From NCBI GenBank assembly GCA_017311185.1, contig JAESUZ010002551.1, positions 1,302,001 to 1,366,000 on the forward strand: a stretch of 64,000 bases of DNA, written 5' to 3'. Position 1 is the stretch's first letter. The number at the start of each line of letters is the position of its first letter. Of the stretch, positions 55,519 through 64,000 are shown piece by piece. The notes under the pieces are model-generated. The model saw only the letters and a program-made list of their open reading frames with translations. It did no database searches and was not told the DNA's origin. The translations under genes and the position numbers were made by a program. This DNA is from Proteles cristata cristata. Its lineage: Eukaryota > Chordata > Mammalia > Carnivora > Hyaenidae.

Positions 55519-57409
55519 AAAATTGTTTTGCAAAGCACTTCACAATTTCCATTGCTTGAAATTATCCCTAAAATATATAAATAAAAATAGTATATAGATC
55601 TTAAGTTGCATTTACAAATGTTTGAATTGTTTAATCTTTCCTTTTTGTCTGGAAACTACTCGAACAACTTGATAGCTTCAATATTCTTGCAAAAACTTGA
55701 CATTCTGAATTTCACACATGTAGTAATATACTTTTTTTTCAGTAATATACTTCCCTTTCATCCTACAGTTTGTCATTTTGTTAGGAACAAACATCATTGA
55801 ATGATGTTATCATAGAATTAGTCTTAACTTTCAATCCCAAGTGCATTTGTTTAAAAGGAATGAATTTATTTGTCTATCATCAAATCCTTATGAAATTTGT
55901 TCCTATGATTATTTCAGTGCACTGTGTTTCAGAAAAGCAGATCTAGCATTTCAAATTTCCCAAGTGACTGAGAAACAACTCAGTGGTAGAGGAGACTCAA
56001 AGGAGAATGTGAACTTGCAGTTTAAAATTAAAAACAAAATCATAATCCATGGCAATCAGTCTTTCTTATTTCTTTTTCCCACTCTCCAATCATCGTTAGG
56101 GACTAAGAAAATGGAATGGGGCCCAGAATTATGATAATAGCCCAGAGCATAATCATATAAATAGGGCACACAGTCTGAAATCTTGAGTTCATTTCCTGGC
56201 TTGCCCTTCTTTGGTTAAGAATTGCTATGAAGGGTGGGGGGATCCTGTGAATGCGTAACCTAAAATACATGTTTCTTCTGAAGAGAGACGCATGATGCTA
56301 TCTTTCAACCCTCTTTGAAATCCTTAATTAAAATTTATAACGTTGGGGGTGGCAGAAATTATGTAAAACTTGGTCTAATATTATGTGAAGATTTCAGTAT
56401 TAGACAAACCTTAGTATGATTTCAGAATAAAAGAAGCCCTTTATTCTGAAGATTAAAGATAGCACCAAGAATAACTGCAAATTTTATAATGAATCTTTTT
56501 CAAAATGATGTTGTAATTTTCTATCCACACTTAGTAATCATGGTAGTCTTTGAATAATAATGAGTACTTTCTAAATTCTAAATGCAATTCCTAAAATATG
56601 GTTTAAAACTTAAAGAGTTCAGCCTTTCTTTTGTCTGTAATGACTTGACTAGTTCAATGTCTAAGCCATGTCCAAGTCATTCCTGTGTCATTCCATGAGT
56701 TAATGTGAAAAATAGTGACCAAAGTCGAGCAACATGGGCATTAATAAAAATAAATTCCTGCTGTGAGGAAAAAGTAGAAGAAGGAGGGCAAGTGCCTCTG
56801 GACTGAATACCAAAATTAGATGACAAACAGTATCCATTGAAACACTGTCACTTCCATTCTGATGAAATACAAATCTTTTCTCCTGAAAGCCTCAGAGAAA
56901 TTTTAATTCAGTAGAAGAAAAATACACAGACTGCTCTATTGATCTTTATGAAGTAAAAGATAATGAATTCATAATAGCCCACTTAGGAACAATGGATGTC
57001 TTTCATTCTAAGTTGAATGTAGAGGAGAAAATGAAGGGACAGACAGGATAGCAAGAAAGAGAAAACTGTTAAAATATCGTCCTTCAATTCATTTTCACCA
57101 CAGAGGATCATGAAGAACATTGTCAGGAGCAGGGATGATGACAGTCAGGATGTGATATATCGGTTTGTGGCTGGGATTGACTGATGTACGGTGTCAGAGG
57201 ATTCTACAGTAATTAGCTTCATTTTTATTTAAAAGTCTTTATTAATATTCACAACATACTAAGTACATTGCAATGGTGAGATGATTCTCTGGAGGAAAAA
57301 AACTCCTCACAAGGGAGAAGACTATTACTTACATCTTTATTGAACTAGGTCTGTTTTTATCAAGCACAGAACAGTTGAGTTATCTCTCTGGTTTTAAGAC
57401 AACACAGCA
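55519..57409. other. Unique stretch of 1.9 kb
   Basis: No interspersed repeat recognised. The 97-codon frame at 55841-56134 has no recognisable motif. Confidence 0.4.
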
Positions 57410-57604
57410 ATATAATATATATTAAATTATTTTAGAGACAGAGAATGAGAGTTGGGGAGTCAGGAAGAGGGACAGAAAGATACAATCTCAAGAAGGATCC
57501 ACAGTCAGCACAGAGCCCAAGGTGGGGCTTGACCCTACGACCTTGAGATCATGACCTGAACTGAAATCAAGAGTCAGAAACTCAACCGAGACACTCAGGC
57601 TCCC
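57410..57604 (-). mobile_element. SINEC, antisense old copy
   Basis: Complement of body and head, strongly diverged (ends CGAGACACTCAGGCTCCC). Confidence 0.82.
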
Positions 57605-57971
57605 ATCAGTAGTATTTATACAGCAACATTATAGAATCTTATGCCAAAATTCCTAATAAAACTTCAAAATGACAAAAAACGTGTTTACTTTATGCAGTGA
57701 GAAATTCTTATACAGTAATTTTGTTTGCTTTCAAAGGGATTAAAGTTTTGGTATCCAAAAATCAAGAGCAATATAGTCAAGTAATATTTTAGTGTGAAGG
57801 GTTACCTAATGAATTTGAGCAGTGTACACAGAAAAACCTGTTCTGGTACAAGAAAAATGGCCCTGTCCACTACTAAACACCATGGTAATTCCTCAAAACT
57901 CTGTATAGCTTTGACTTGTAATACAATGCCATTTTATGCTTTCATGATTATTTATATAAAATCATAAACTT

Positions 57972-58182
57972 GGGGGGGTGCTGAGTGGCTCAGTTGGTTA
58001 AGCGTCTGACTCTTGATTTCAGTCCAGGTTATGATCCCAAGGTCATGGGATCAAGCCCCATGTCAGGCTTTGTGCTGAGTGCGGAGCCTGCTTAAGATTC
58101 ATTCTCTCTCTCATTCAGTCTTTCTCTCTCTCTTCCGCCCCCTGCTCATGCACTCTCTCTCTAAAAAAATTAAAAACCAAAA
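57972..58182 (+). mobile_element. SINEC, outer copy of nested pair
   Basis: Head GGGGGGGTGCTGAGTGGCTC and body. Its left duplication AAAATCATAAACTT (about 57958) reappears only after the second SINE, at 58420. Confidence 0.9.
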
Positions 58183-58193
58183 GAAAAATCATA

Positions 58194-58417
58194 GAGGCAC
58201 CTGGGCAGTTCAGTTTGTTGAACACTGATTTCGGCTCAGATCATGATCTCGCAGTTCATGAATTGGAGCCTCCCCTTGGTTTCTGTGTTGACAGCTAAGA
58301 GCCTGGAACTTGCTTCAGATTATCTCTCTCTCTCTTCCCCTGCTCACACTGTCTCTCCTTCTATCTCTGTCACTCTCACTCCCCCCGCCTCAAGAATAAA
58401 CATTAAAAAAAATCATA
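58194..58417 (+). mobile_element. SINEC, inner copy of nested pair
   Basis: Head AGGCACCTGGGCAGTTCAGT and body. It inserted into the right-hand duplication of the previous SINE, duplicating AAAAATCATA (about 58183 and 58418). Confidence 0.9.
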
Positions 58418-58429
58418 AACTTATATTTG

Positions 58430-60932
58430 TTTAAGTTTAGATAAACATTAAATTAAAGCTAGCAGTTTCAAGCCATTTTAAAAAATGCTAATTACATTTT
58501 ATATCTTAAATCTTTGGCATATCCAGATTCATGCTAATACTTGGCATTACATTTCTGAAACTTTTTGGACCATTAACTAGGCAAAAGTATAGCTGAATGA
58601 TCAGCAAAATGAATGCCTAAAGATGCATTACAGGATTTCAGAAATGTGTTTTTAAACTATCTTGCATCACACATTTTTTCTCATGTTTAACTGAGGTAAC
58701 AATTCTAAACTTTGCTGAGGGATATTAAGTTAATATATGGGACATTATAAGTTAATATATTTTGGCATTATTGAAATACCAAAAAATTAGATTATTGCAT
58801 TGAAAAGGAACATAGTCTGAGCCTACACAGACGGATCACTGAGGAATTTCTGAACCATCTTGATGATGAATTCATGCTGATAAGGCTTTCAAATGTTTTG
58901 TGCTACCAAATAGATGTGAGAGATTTTACAGATGGAAATATGAACTTAAATTATACGATTGTGAATGTGTCAAGGGGGATAGAGACTAATGACTCAAGTT
59001 TTTTTTGTTTGTTTGTTTGTTTTTTTACAGTGAGGATCTAAAAATGAGTCTTGCAGTTTGAGCAAGCAACATTCATTTAAACCACGAGGAAAAATAAAAT
59101 ATAAAATCCAATGTTTAAAAAAAAAAGAAATTTGGTTATTTTAGATTGCAAAGCCAACGGCCTCAAAAACTTGAAGGCTGCTAAATTTAAAGGGAACTTT
59201 TCTACCAACCCACCTATACCTTTTAAATGTCCAGCCTCCAATAGAATGCAGATAGCCAAGCTAATGATCAAAGCACAGATAACCCTAGGTCATTTCTCTT
59301 CACTGGACATTAAATGCAACGTTTCTTTCCACAAAAATGGAAAAGCAGGGTTTTTTAATCAAGTTATTTTAGTTGATGGAGTAAGACAATTCAAAGAGAA
59401 TCAAAGTCTCAAGAAATTATGAAGATACTGAGCTAACAAGGTATCCTCAACTGGAAATTCTAGAACTTATACTTTAGTTGACAAGATAGTATTACCAGTG
59501 AGAATAGTCTGGTGGGGGTGGGTACAGTTTGGAACTCTCAGCTGCTTTGTACTGTGAGGTCCAAGGGCAGCCTACCCCATCAAGGGCCACTTTGGCATGA
59601 ACATTTTAAATTAAAAGCAATCAAAACCCAGAAAATTTAGGGAAAGCACTTTACGTCTCCGTCAACTGCCTGCCTGTATCAGGGAAAACGCTACAGAAAG
59701 AGATTCTTCTATAAGGAAGAAAAACTTATCTGCATATTAGGAAAAACTTTGTTTTCCAAACATCTCTTCTCATTTTCCCACTAATGGTCTTTCTCCTCTT
59801 TGGATCCTCGGACTCCACTCCTCTCCTTAGCTCAAAGAAGCCACATGATGCTGGTCTCTGGAATATCCATGTCTTTGTGGACTTCCCTTTCATATGCTCT
59901 TAAATTTGTTTTTCTTCTCTTCATCTCTCTCCTGTCAATTAGATTCTTAATCCAGCTATAAGGAACTTAACAGAGATAGTTCATCCTCCCCAACAGTACT
60001 ATAGAGTTCATTTGGAGTACAAGTGTCTGGTAAAACCAAGGTTGGCAGAAGCAAGTTATCTAAAACAATGATATCCATTGTAAGTAAAGTGGTTCTGGAT
60101 GAAACTAATTCGGTAAGTAAAAACGCTAGAAGAAGGCATCCAGTACTACTCACCACAGTAGTTGGCATTCAAGTCCTCAGTTAGTATTCGTTTTTCTGAA
60201 TTACTTTATCCACATGTTCAAGAAGTATTGCTGTGGTCGTGTCCATCCCTAAAGTACATTTTGCTACTGCTTTTCGATTTCCAGACTTTAATCGTTTTTT
60301 TAATAATTTGCTAAGTTTAATCTGAAATTAAAATTTTTGCACATATATCCTATTTTGACAATTTTTTAAGTTTTAGAAAAGTGATCCTAAGAAGGCCTGC
60401 TTATCCCATTGATAGAAATTGAAGTTGCTTTTTTTTACTAGACGTACAATTTCATTTATATATTGAAAGGACAATATAAAAAAGGTACCTCCACACATAT
60501 TTTATGACCCTGACATATGATCAGCAAGAGAAAGCAATAGATATTGTTATCTTCCCCTTGGTTTAAGAGAATCAAGTAAAACATGTAAACATAAAATGAT
60601 CACTGATACTTTATTTTGGTGTACAAGTAACAACTTGCATCACTGGCAAAAGGCAAGAAATAAACCCCACTATGGGGAAAGTTGAGACTCCCACTTGGGT
60701 TTACCAATACATATACTGTAATCTTATAAACTAATTTTTACTTCCTAGTAGTTTTATTAATACAGTAATTTTTTATATTTTAATTTCAAGAGAATCAAAG
60801 TCTTTTTTATCAATTGGATCCATTAGAACTAATGAGATAAAAAATAATTAAGTTTTCTGTGTAAAAGCTTCTTATGACAAAAATGTTTATTATTTAGGTA
60901 TAAGAAGCCAAACATTTAAAGCTAACATTCCA
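58430..60932. other. Mostly unique stretch
   Basis: A (GTTT)n patch at about 59000-59024 and an A10 run near 59117. A 103-codon frame (59111-59422, MFKKKRNLVILDCKANGLKN at its start) has ordinary composition but no recognised domain. I do not call it a gene. Confidence 0.4.
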
Positions 60933-61164
60933 GGGTGCCTGCGAGGCTCATTTTGGTTAAGAGTCTGACTTTGGCTCTGGTTATAATCTCACGGTTCAAG
61001 GGTTTAAGCCCTGTGTTAGGCTCTTTGCTGAATGCTTGCTCAGAGCCTGGAGTCTGCTTCAGATTCTGTATCTTCTTCTTTCTCTGCCCCTCCCTGCTCA
61101 TGCTCTATCTTATTCTAACTCTCAAAAAATAAATAAATGTAAAAAGTAAAAATAAAAAAAATAA
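60933..61164 (+). mobile_element. SINEC, older copy
   Basis: Head GGGTGCCTGCGAGGCTCATT and body with A-rich tail. Flanks AGCTAACATTCCA / AACTGACATTCCA are an imperfect duplication. Confidence 0.9.
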
Positions 61165-61178
61165 AACTGACATTCCAA

Positions 61179-63060
61179 CAAAGCTATTTCCTCCTAAAAA
61201 TATTTGTAATTTTATGGTTACAAAGCAGTCATTCCAACTATTATGACAAAAATTGTATTATTATTGCAAAGTTCTTTACCAGGTAAGCAAATATACTTAG
61301 ACAAAAATTCAACTCAATAGTTTCATCCAGAGTAAGTACTGATTTAACCTAAATTGTATAGTAATTCATATAGACACTAATTTTTTTTCCTATCTAAACA
61401 GTGACTGTCTAATTACTAAATCAGAATTCCTTATTGAATTACATAGACCTTCCCATCAAGTGCTACTTAGATCAATGCCTTCTCATTTCTGCAATAGTTT
61501 TATTAAAGGCTGAATGAAGGATATTTGTGCTTAGGTAGTGGGCCAGAATTTGAGATAATATATCCCAGATATTTATGGATGGTTTTACAAACTGTAGGAA
61601 CCAAGGACAGGCCACATGGCATGTAGATTATCTTGAGTTGAAAACAGTTAAGACCCAAAGGACTCAATAAGCAACTTTTATCTTCCCCACAATTGCCTAA
61701 AAGAATTTAGACAGAGGATCTGCTACAGGCACAATATACCACCATAGATAATTACATCATAATATGAACTAGGGGTGGTAGACAAGGAGAAATTTGGCAA
61801 AATCTGTTTGTTAAAATTCTTCTCTGTATTCCATTGTTTCTGCATAACACAGCAAACATTTTATTTACCAAAAGTTTACTCTTCCCTGTGACATTTCTTC
61901 CTTTTCTTTGAAGTTCCAGACCCCCCTCCCTTCTTACTTCAGAAGGACATATTTACCTCATTTTGTCAGTCTTTCTAATTTTGCATCTATATAAAGTACC
62001 CATACAATGAAATTAAATTTGGTTTCCTCTTATTCATCTGTCTCATGTAAATGTAATTCTTAGTTAAACTACAATCACACTGGACAGAAAGCAAAGATTC
62101 TCCCTTCCCGACAAAACATAAATTCAACCTTGGATTCTCCCCTAAAGCCACATAACATACTCATCTGATATAGAAAAAAAAAATAAAGTACTATCTCTTA
62201 GCATCACAAAATCCTCTCTAGAGGAATCTTAAAGACCTGTGAAGGAATCTTAAAGACCTGTATCTCCTGGTTCTGATCAAACAACAAAGGAAACACAGTT
62301 GAAGGCCATGGAGATTTAAAACATGAATATCCCTCCAAGTATAGCAAAGAGAAAGCAGAGACCAAAGTGGACTTATAGGGACAAAGTGTCTTAAGTCAAT
62401 GTTATAGAAAATGCACAAAAATATGCATATAAAGGGACAGGTACAAATAAAGGGGACTCCTATTTTGGGAAAGCTAATGTGAATCCATTTTGGTGTTGAA
62501 GTCAAGCAGACTTCAGACTTCAGGATTTTCATCTCCTCTAAACCTTTGGACTTTGATTTCAGGATAAAGACCTCATTTCTTCTCAACAACAACCCTTCTG
62601 TTATTGGAAAATAGAACTATCAGCTCTTCAATAAGCCTTTTGATTTCTGGCCATGTATCTTCAGTTCTTTCCCTCAAGTTCAATAAGAAAGCTAGGCTTT
62701 CACTTAATCCTTAACTATTCCAGTCATCTTCCTTTGTGATAGGTGAATGTTTTTTTGTTCGCCTGTTTTACTAACACATGTGACACAGAAGGGACTGAAC
62801 TTGGTTCCCAACTCTGACCATAAAATCCAGCACTCTTTGGCTGCCTCCATAAGAAAAAATGTTTAAGAAGCTGAAAACTCTATGCTTCTTGAGTAGCATA
62901 TCTTTCAGGAGTGCAGAAGGAGGATGCTTACTGTAAGAAGAATGCAAGGACTGGTGAAGACCGAGCGAAAGCAATCTGTGCCAACATGAACCCCAATGCT
63001 GCAGTTTGACCTCTCCATGATTAGACATTACTCTCACACACTCCCTCTTTTCATTTATAT
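61179..63060. other. Unique stretch with a 21-bp tandem duplication
   Basis: Two copies of AGGAATCTTAAAGACCTGT(GA) stand at 62222-62242 and 62243-62262. The 124-codon antisense frame that spans them has no recognised domain. No other repeat seen. Confidence 0.4.
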
Positions 63061-63229
63061 TCAATTTTTAGCTAACATACAGTTTAGTCTTGACTTTACA
63101 AGTAGAATCCAGTGACTCATCACTTACATATAATACTCAGTGCTCTTCCCACTAAGTGCCCTCCTTAAAGCCCATCCCCATTTCCCCCACACCCATTAAC
63201 CCTCAGTTTGTTCTCTGGCTCTAAAAAAC
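63061..63229 (-). mobile_element. L1 3' UTR, antisense, left part
   Basis: TTAGCTAACATACAGTTTAG, GCCCTCCTTAAAGCCCATCC and CACCCATTAACCCTCAGTTT are the complement of a carnivore L1 3' UTR. It is interrupted by a short sense L1 end. Confidence 0.85.
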
Positions 63230-63297
63230 CAAGAGTATACTTTACACACTGTATGTTAGTCAAATTGACAATAAGTTATATTAAAATAAATAAACAG
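63230..63297 (+). mobile_element. Tiny 5'-truncated L1 3' end inside antisense L1
   Basis: ACACTGTATGTTAGTCAAAT then TGACAATAAGTTATATTAAA and AATAAATAAAC is the last 65-70 nt of an L1 in sense orientation with signal and tail. Without it, the surrounding antisense L1 reads on directly (CAAGAG to TCTTATGG). Confidence 0.7.
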
Positions 63298-64000
63298 ACT
63301 CTTATGGTTTGTTTCCCTCTCTGTTTTTTATTGTATTTTTCTTACTATTCCCCTATGAGCATCTGTTAAGTTCCTCAAATTCCACATGAGTGAAATCATA
63401 TGATAGCGGTCCTTCTCTGACTGACTTACTTTGCTTAGCATTAATACCCTCCAGCTCCATCCACATTTTGCACATGTCAAGATTTCATTCTTCTTCATCA
63501 TGAAGTAGTATTCCATTGTATATATATATCACATCTTCTTAATCCATTTATCAGTTAATAGACGCTTGGGCTCTTTCCACAATTAAGCTACTGTTGATAG
63601 TGCTGCTATAAACATTGGGGTTCATGTGCCCCTTCAAATCAGCACTCATGTATCCTTTGGATAAAATCCTACTACTGCTATTGCTGGGTCATAGGGTAAT
63701 TCTACGTTTCATTTTTTGAGAAACTTCCACACTGTTTTCCAGAGGGACTGCACCAGTTTGAATTCCCACCAACAGTGCAAGAGACTGCCCATTTCTCCAT
63801 ATCCTTTCCAACATCTCCTGTTTCCTGAGTTGTTCATTTTAGCCACTCTAGCCAGTGTGAGGTAGTTATCTCAATGTGGATTTGATTTGTATTCCCTGAT
63901 GATGCATGATGTTGAGCATCTTTTCATGTGTCCATTTTGCCGTCTGGGCATCTTATTTGGAAAAGTGCCTGTTCATGTTTTCTGCCCATTTCTTCACTAG
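63298..64000 (-). mobile_element. L1 3' UTR and ORF2 C-terminal part, antisense, runs off window
   Basis: TCTTATGGTTTGTTTCCCTC, CTTAGCATTAATACCCTCCA, ACACTGTTTTCCAGAGGGAC and CATTTTAGCCACTCTAGCCA follow the complement of L1 ORF2 C-terminus in order up to the window end. The short antisense frame at 63328-63516 is a remnant of ORF2 (MEYYFMMKKNEI). Confidence 0.88.

Noticed and set aside
59111..59422. 103-codon plus-strand frame
   Set aside because: Ordinary composition, starts at an A-rich run and shows no recognised domain. Kept only as a note in the surrounding stretch.
1511..61164. tRNA-like A and B boxes in many places
   Set aside because: All belong to SINE heads followed by CT-rich bodies and A-tails. 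None folds into a free-standing tRNA gene with a proper acceptor end.
62218..62592. Antisense 124-codon frame
   Set aside because: Includes a tandem duplication and has no recognised motif; neighbouring frames are similar in quality.
1..64000. CRISPR arrays, bacterial operons, rRNA, mitochondrial insertions
   Set aside because: No spaced direct-repeat array, no Shine-Dalgarno-led gene runs and no recognisable rRNA or mitochondrial gene sequence. The window is mammalian nuclear DNA.

Overview
This window is nuclear DNA of a carnivoran mammal, almost certainly from the feliform (cat-like) lineage. The main evidence is about 30 copies of a tRNA-derived SINE with the head GGGGCGCCTGGGTGGCTYAGTC and a CT-rich, A-tailed 3' part (the SINEC family), together with carnivore-type L1 3' ends. 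I find no host protein-coding gene, rRNA, functional tRNA gene or CRISPR array. Apart from L1 and ERV remnants, the open frames are short, unbiased and mostly lie inside repeats. The window reads as intergenic or intronic sequence built from layers of retroelements.

Layout. 0-5 kb: an L1 3' end split by a 580-bp antisense gammaretrovirus-like solo LTR, three SINEs, a 24-nt fragment of U6 snRNA between short direct repeats, and an AT-rich palindrome. 5-7.5 kb: an old antisense L1 ORF2 remnant. 8-11.65 kb: a decayed class I ERV in sense orientation, with gag and protease traces, pol missing, and a 3' LTR. 11.67-13.33 kb: an L1 3' end split by a second, unrelated antisense LTR. 13.3-20 kb: old L1, two antisense SINEs and several kb of unique sequence. 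20.4-29 kb: a dense and partly nested SINE cluster, with L1 3' ends and a hAT-type relic between copies. 29.7-34 kb: L1 remnants, an insertion made only of poly(A), and part of a duplicated retrocopy-like segment.

34.14-40.95 kb is the centrepiece: a 5'-complete L1 of about 6.8 kb with a perfect 16-bp target-site duplication and a YY1-type motif at +13. ORF1 and ORF2 are broken by stops and frameshifts, and the second catalytic Asp of the reverse transcriptase is changed. Its 5' UTR carries a 211-codon open frame on the opposite strand. The element landed in an older interspersed repeat, whose two halves lie on either side.

41.6-43.6 kb: an old sense L1 holding a younger antisense L1 that appears to carry a roughly 110-bp 3' transduction. 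43.8-45.3 kb: a MIR, a 98-codon open frame, and a second copy (inverted, about 98% identical by eye) of the segment at 31.3 kb, here with a poly(A) end. 46-47.65 kb: an ERV protease/pol remnant whose active-site DTG is now ETG. 47.9-64 kb: old antisense L1, SINEs, MIR/L2 fragments, a MaLR-type LTR, unique sequence, and an antisense L1 that runs off the right end.

The most interesting leads are the antisense open frame in the L1 5' UTR, the inverted pair of retrocopy-like segments, the 3' transduction, the poly(A)-only insertion, the U6 fragment, and a uniform set of young SINEs whose body differs from the domestic-cat consensus as I remember it. I did not find a convincing new biological system. 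All repeat-family names come from recognition, not from a database search.
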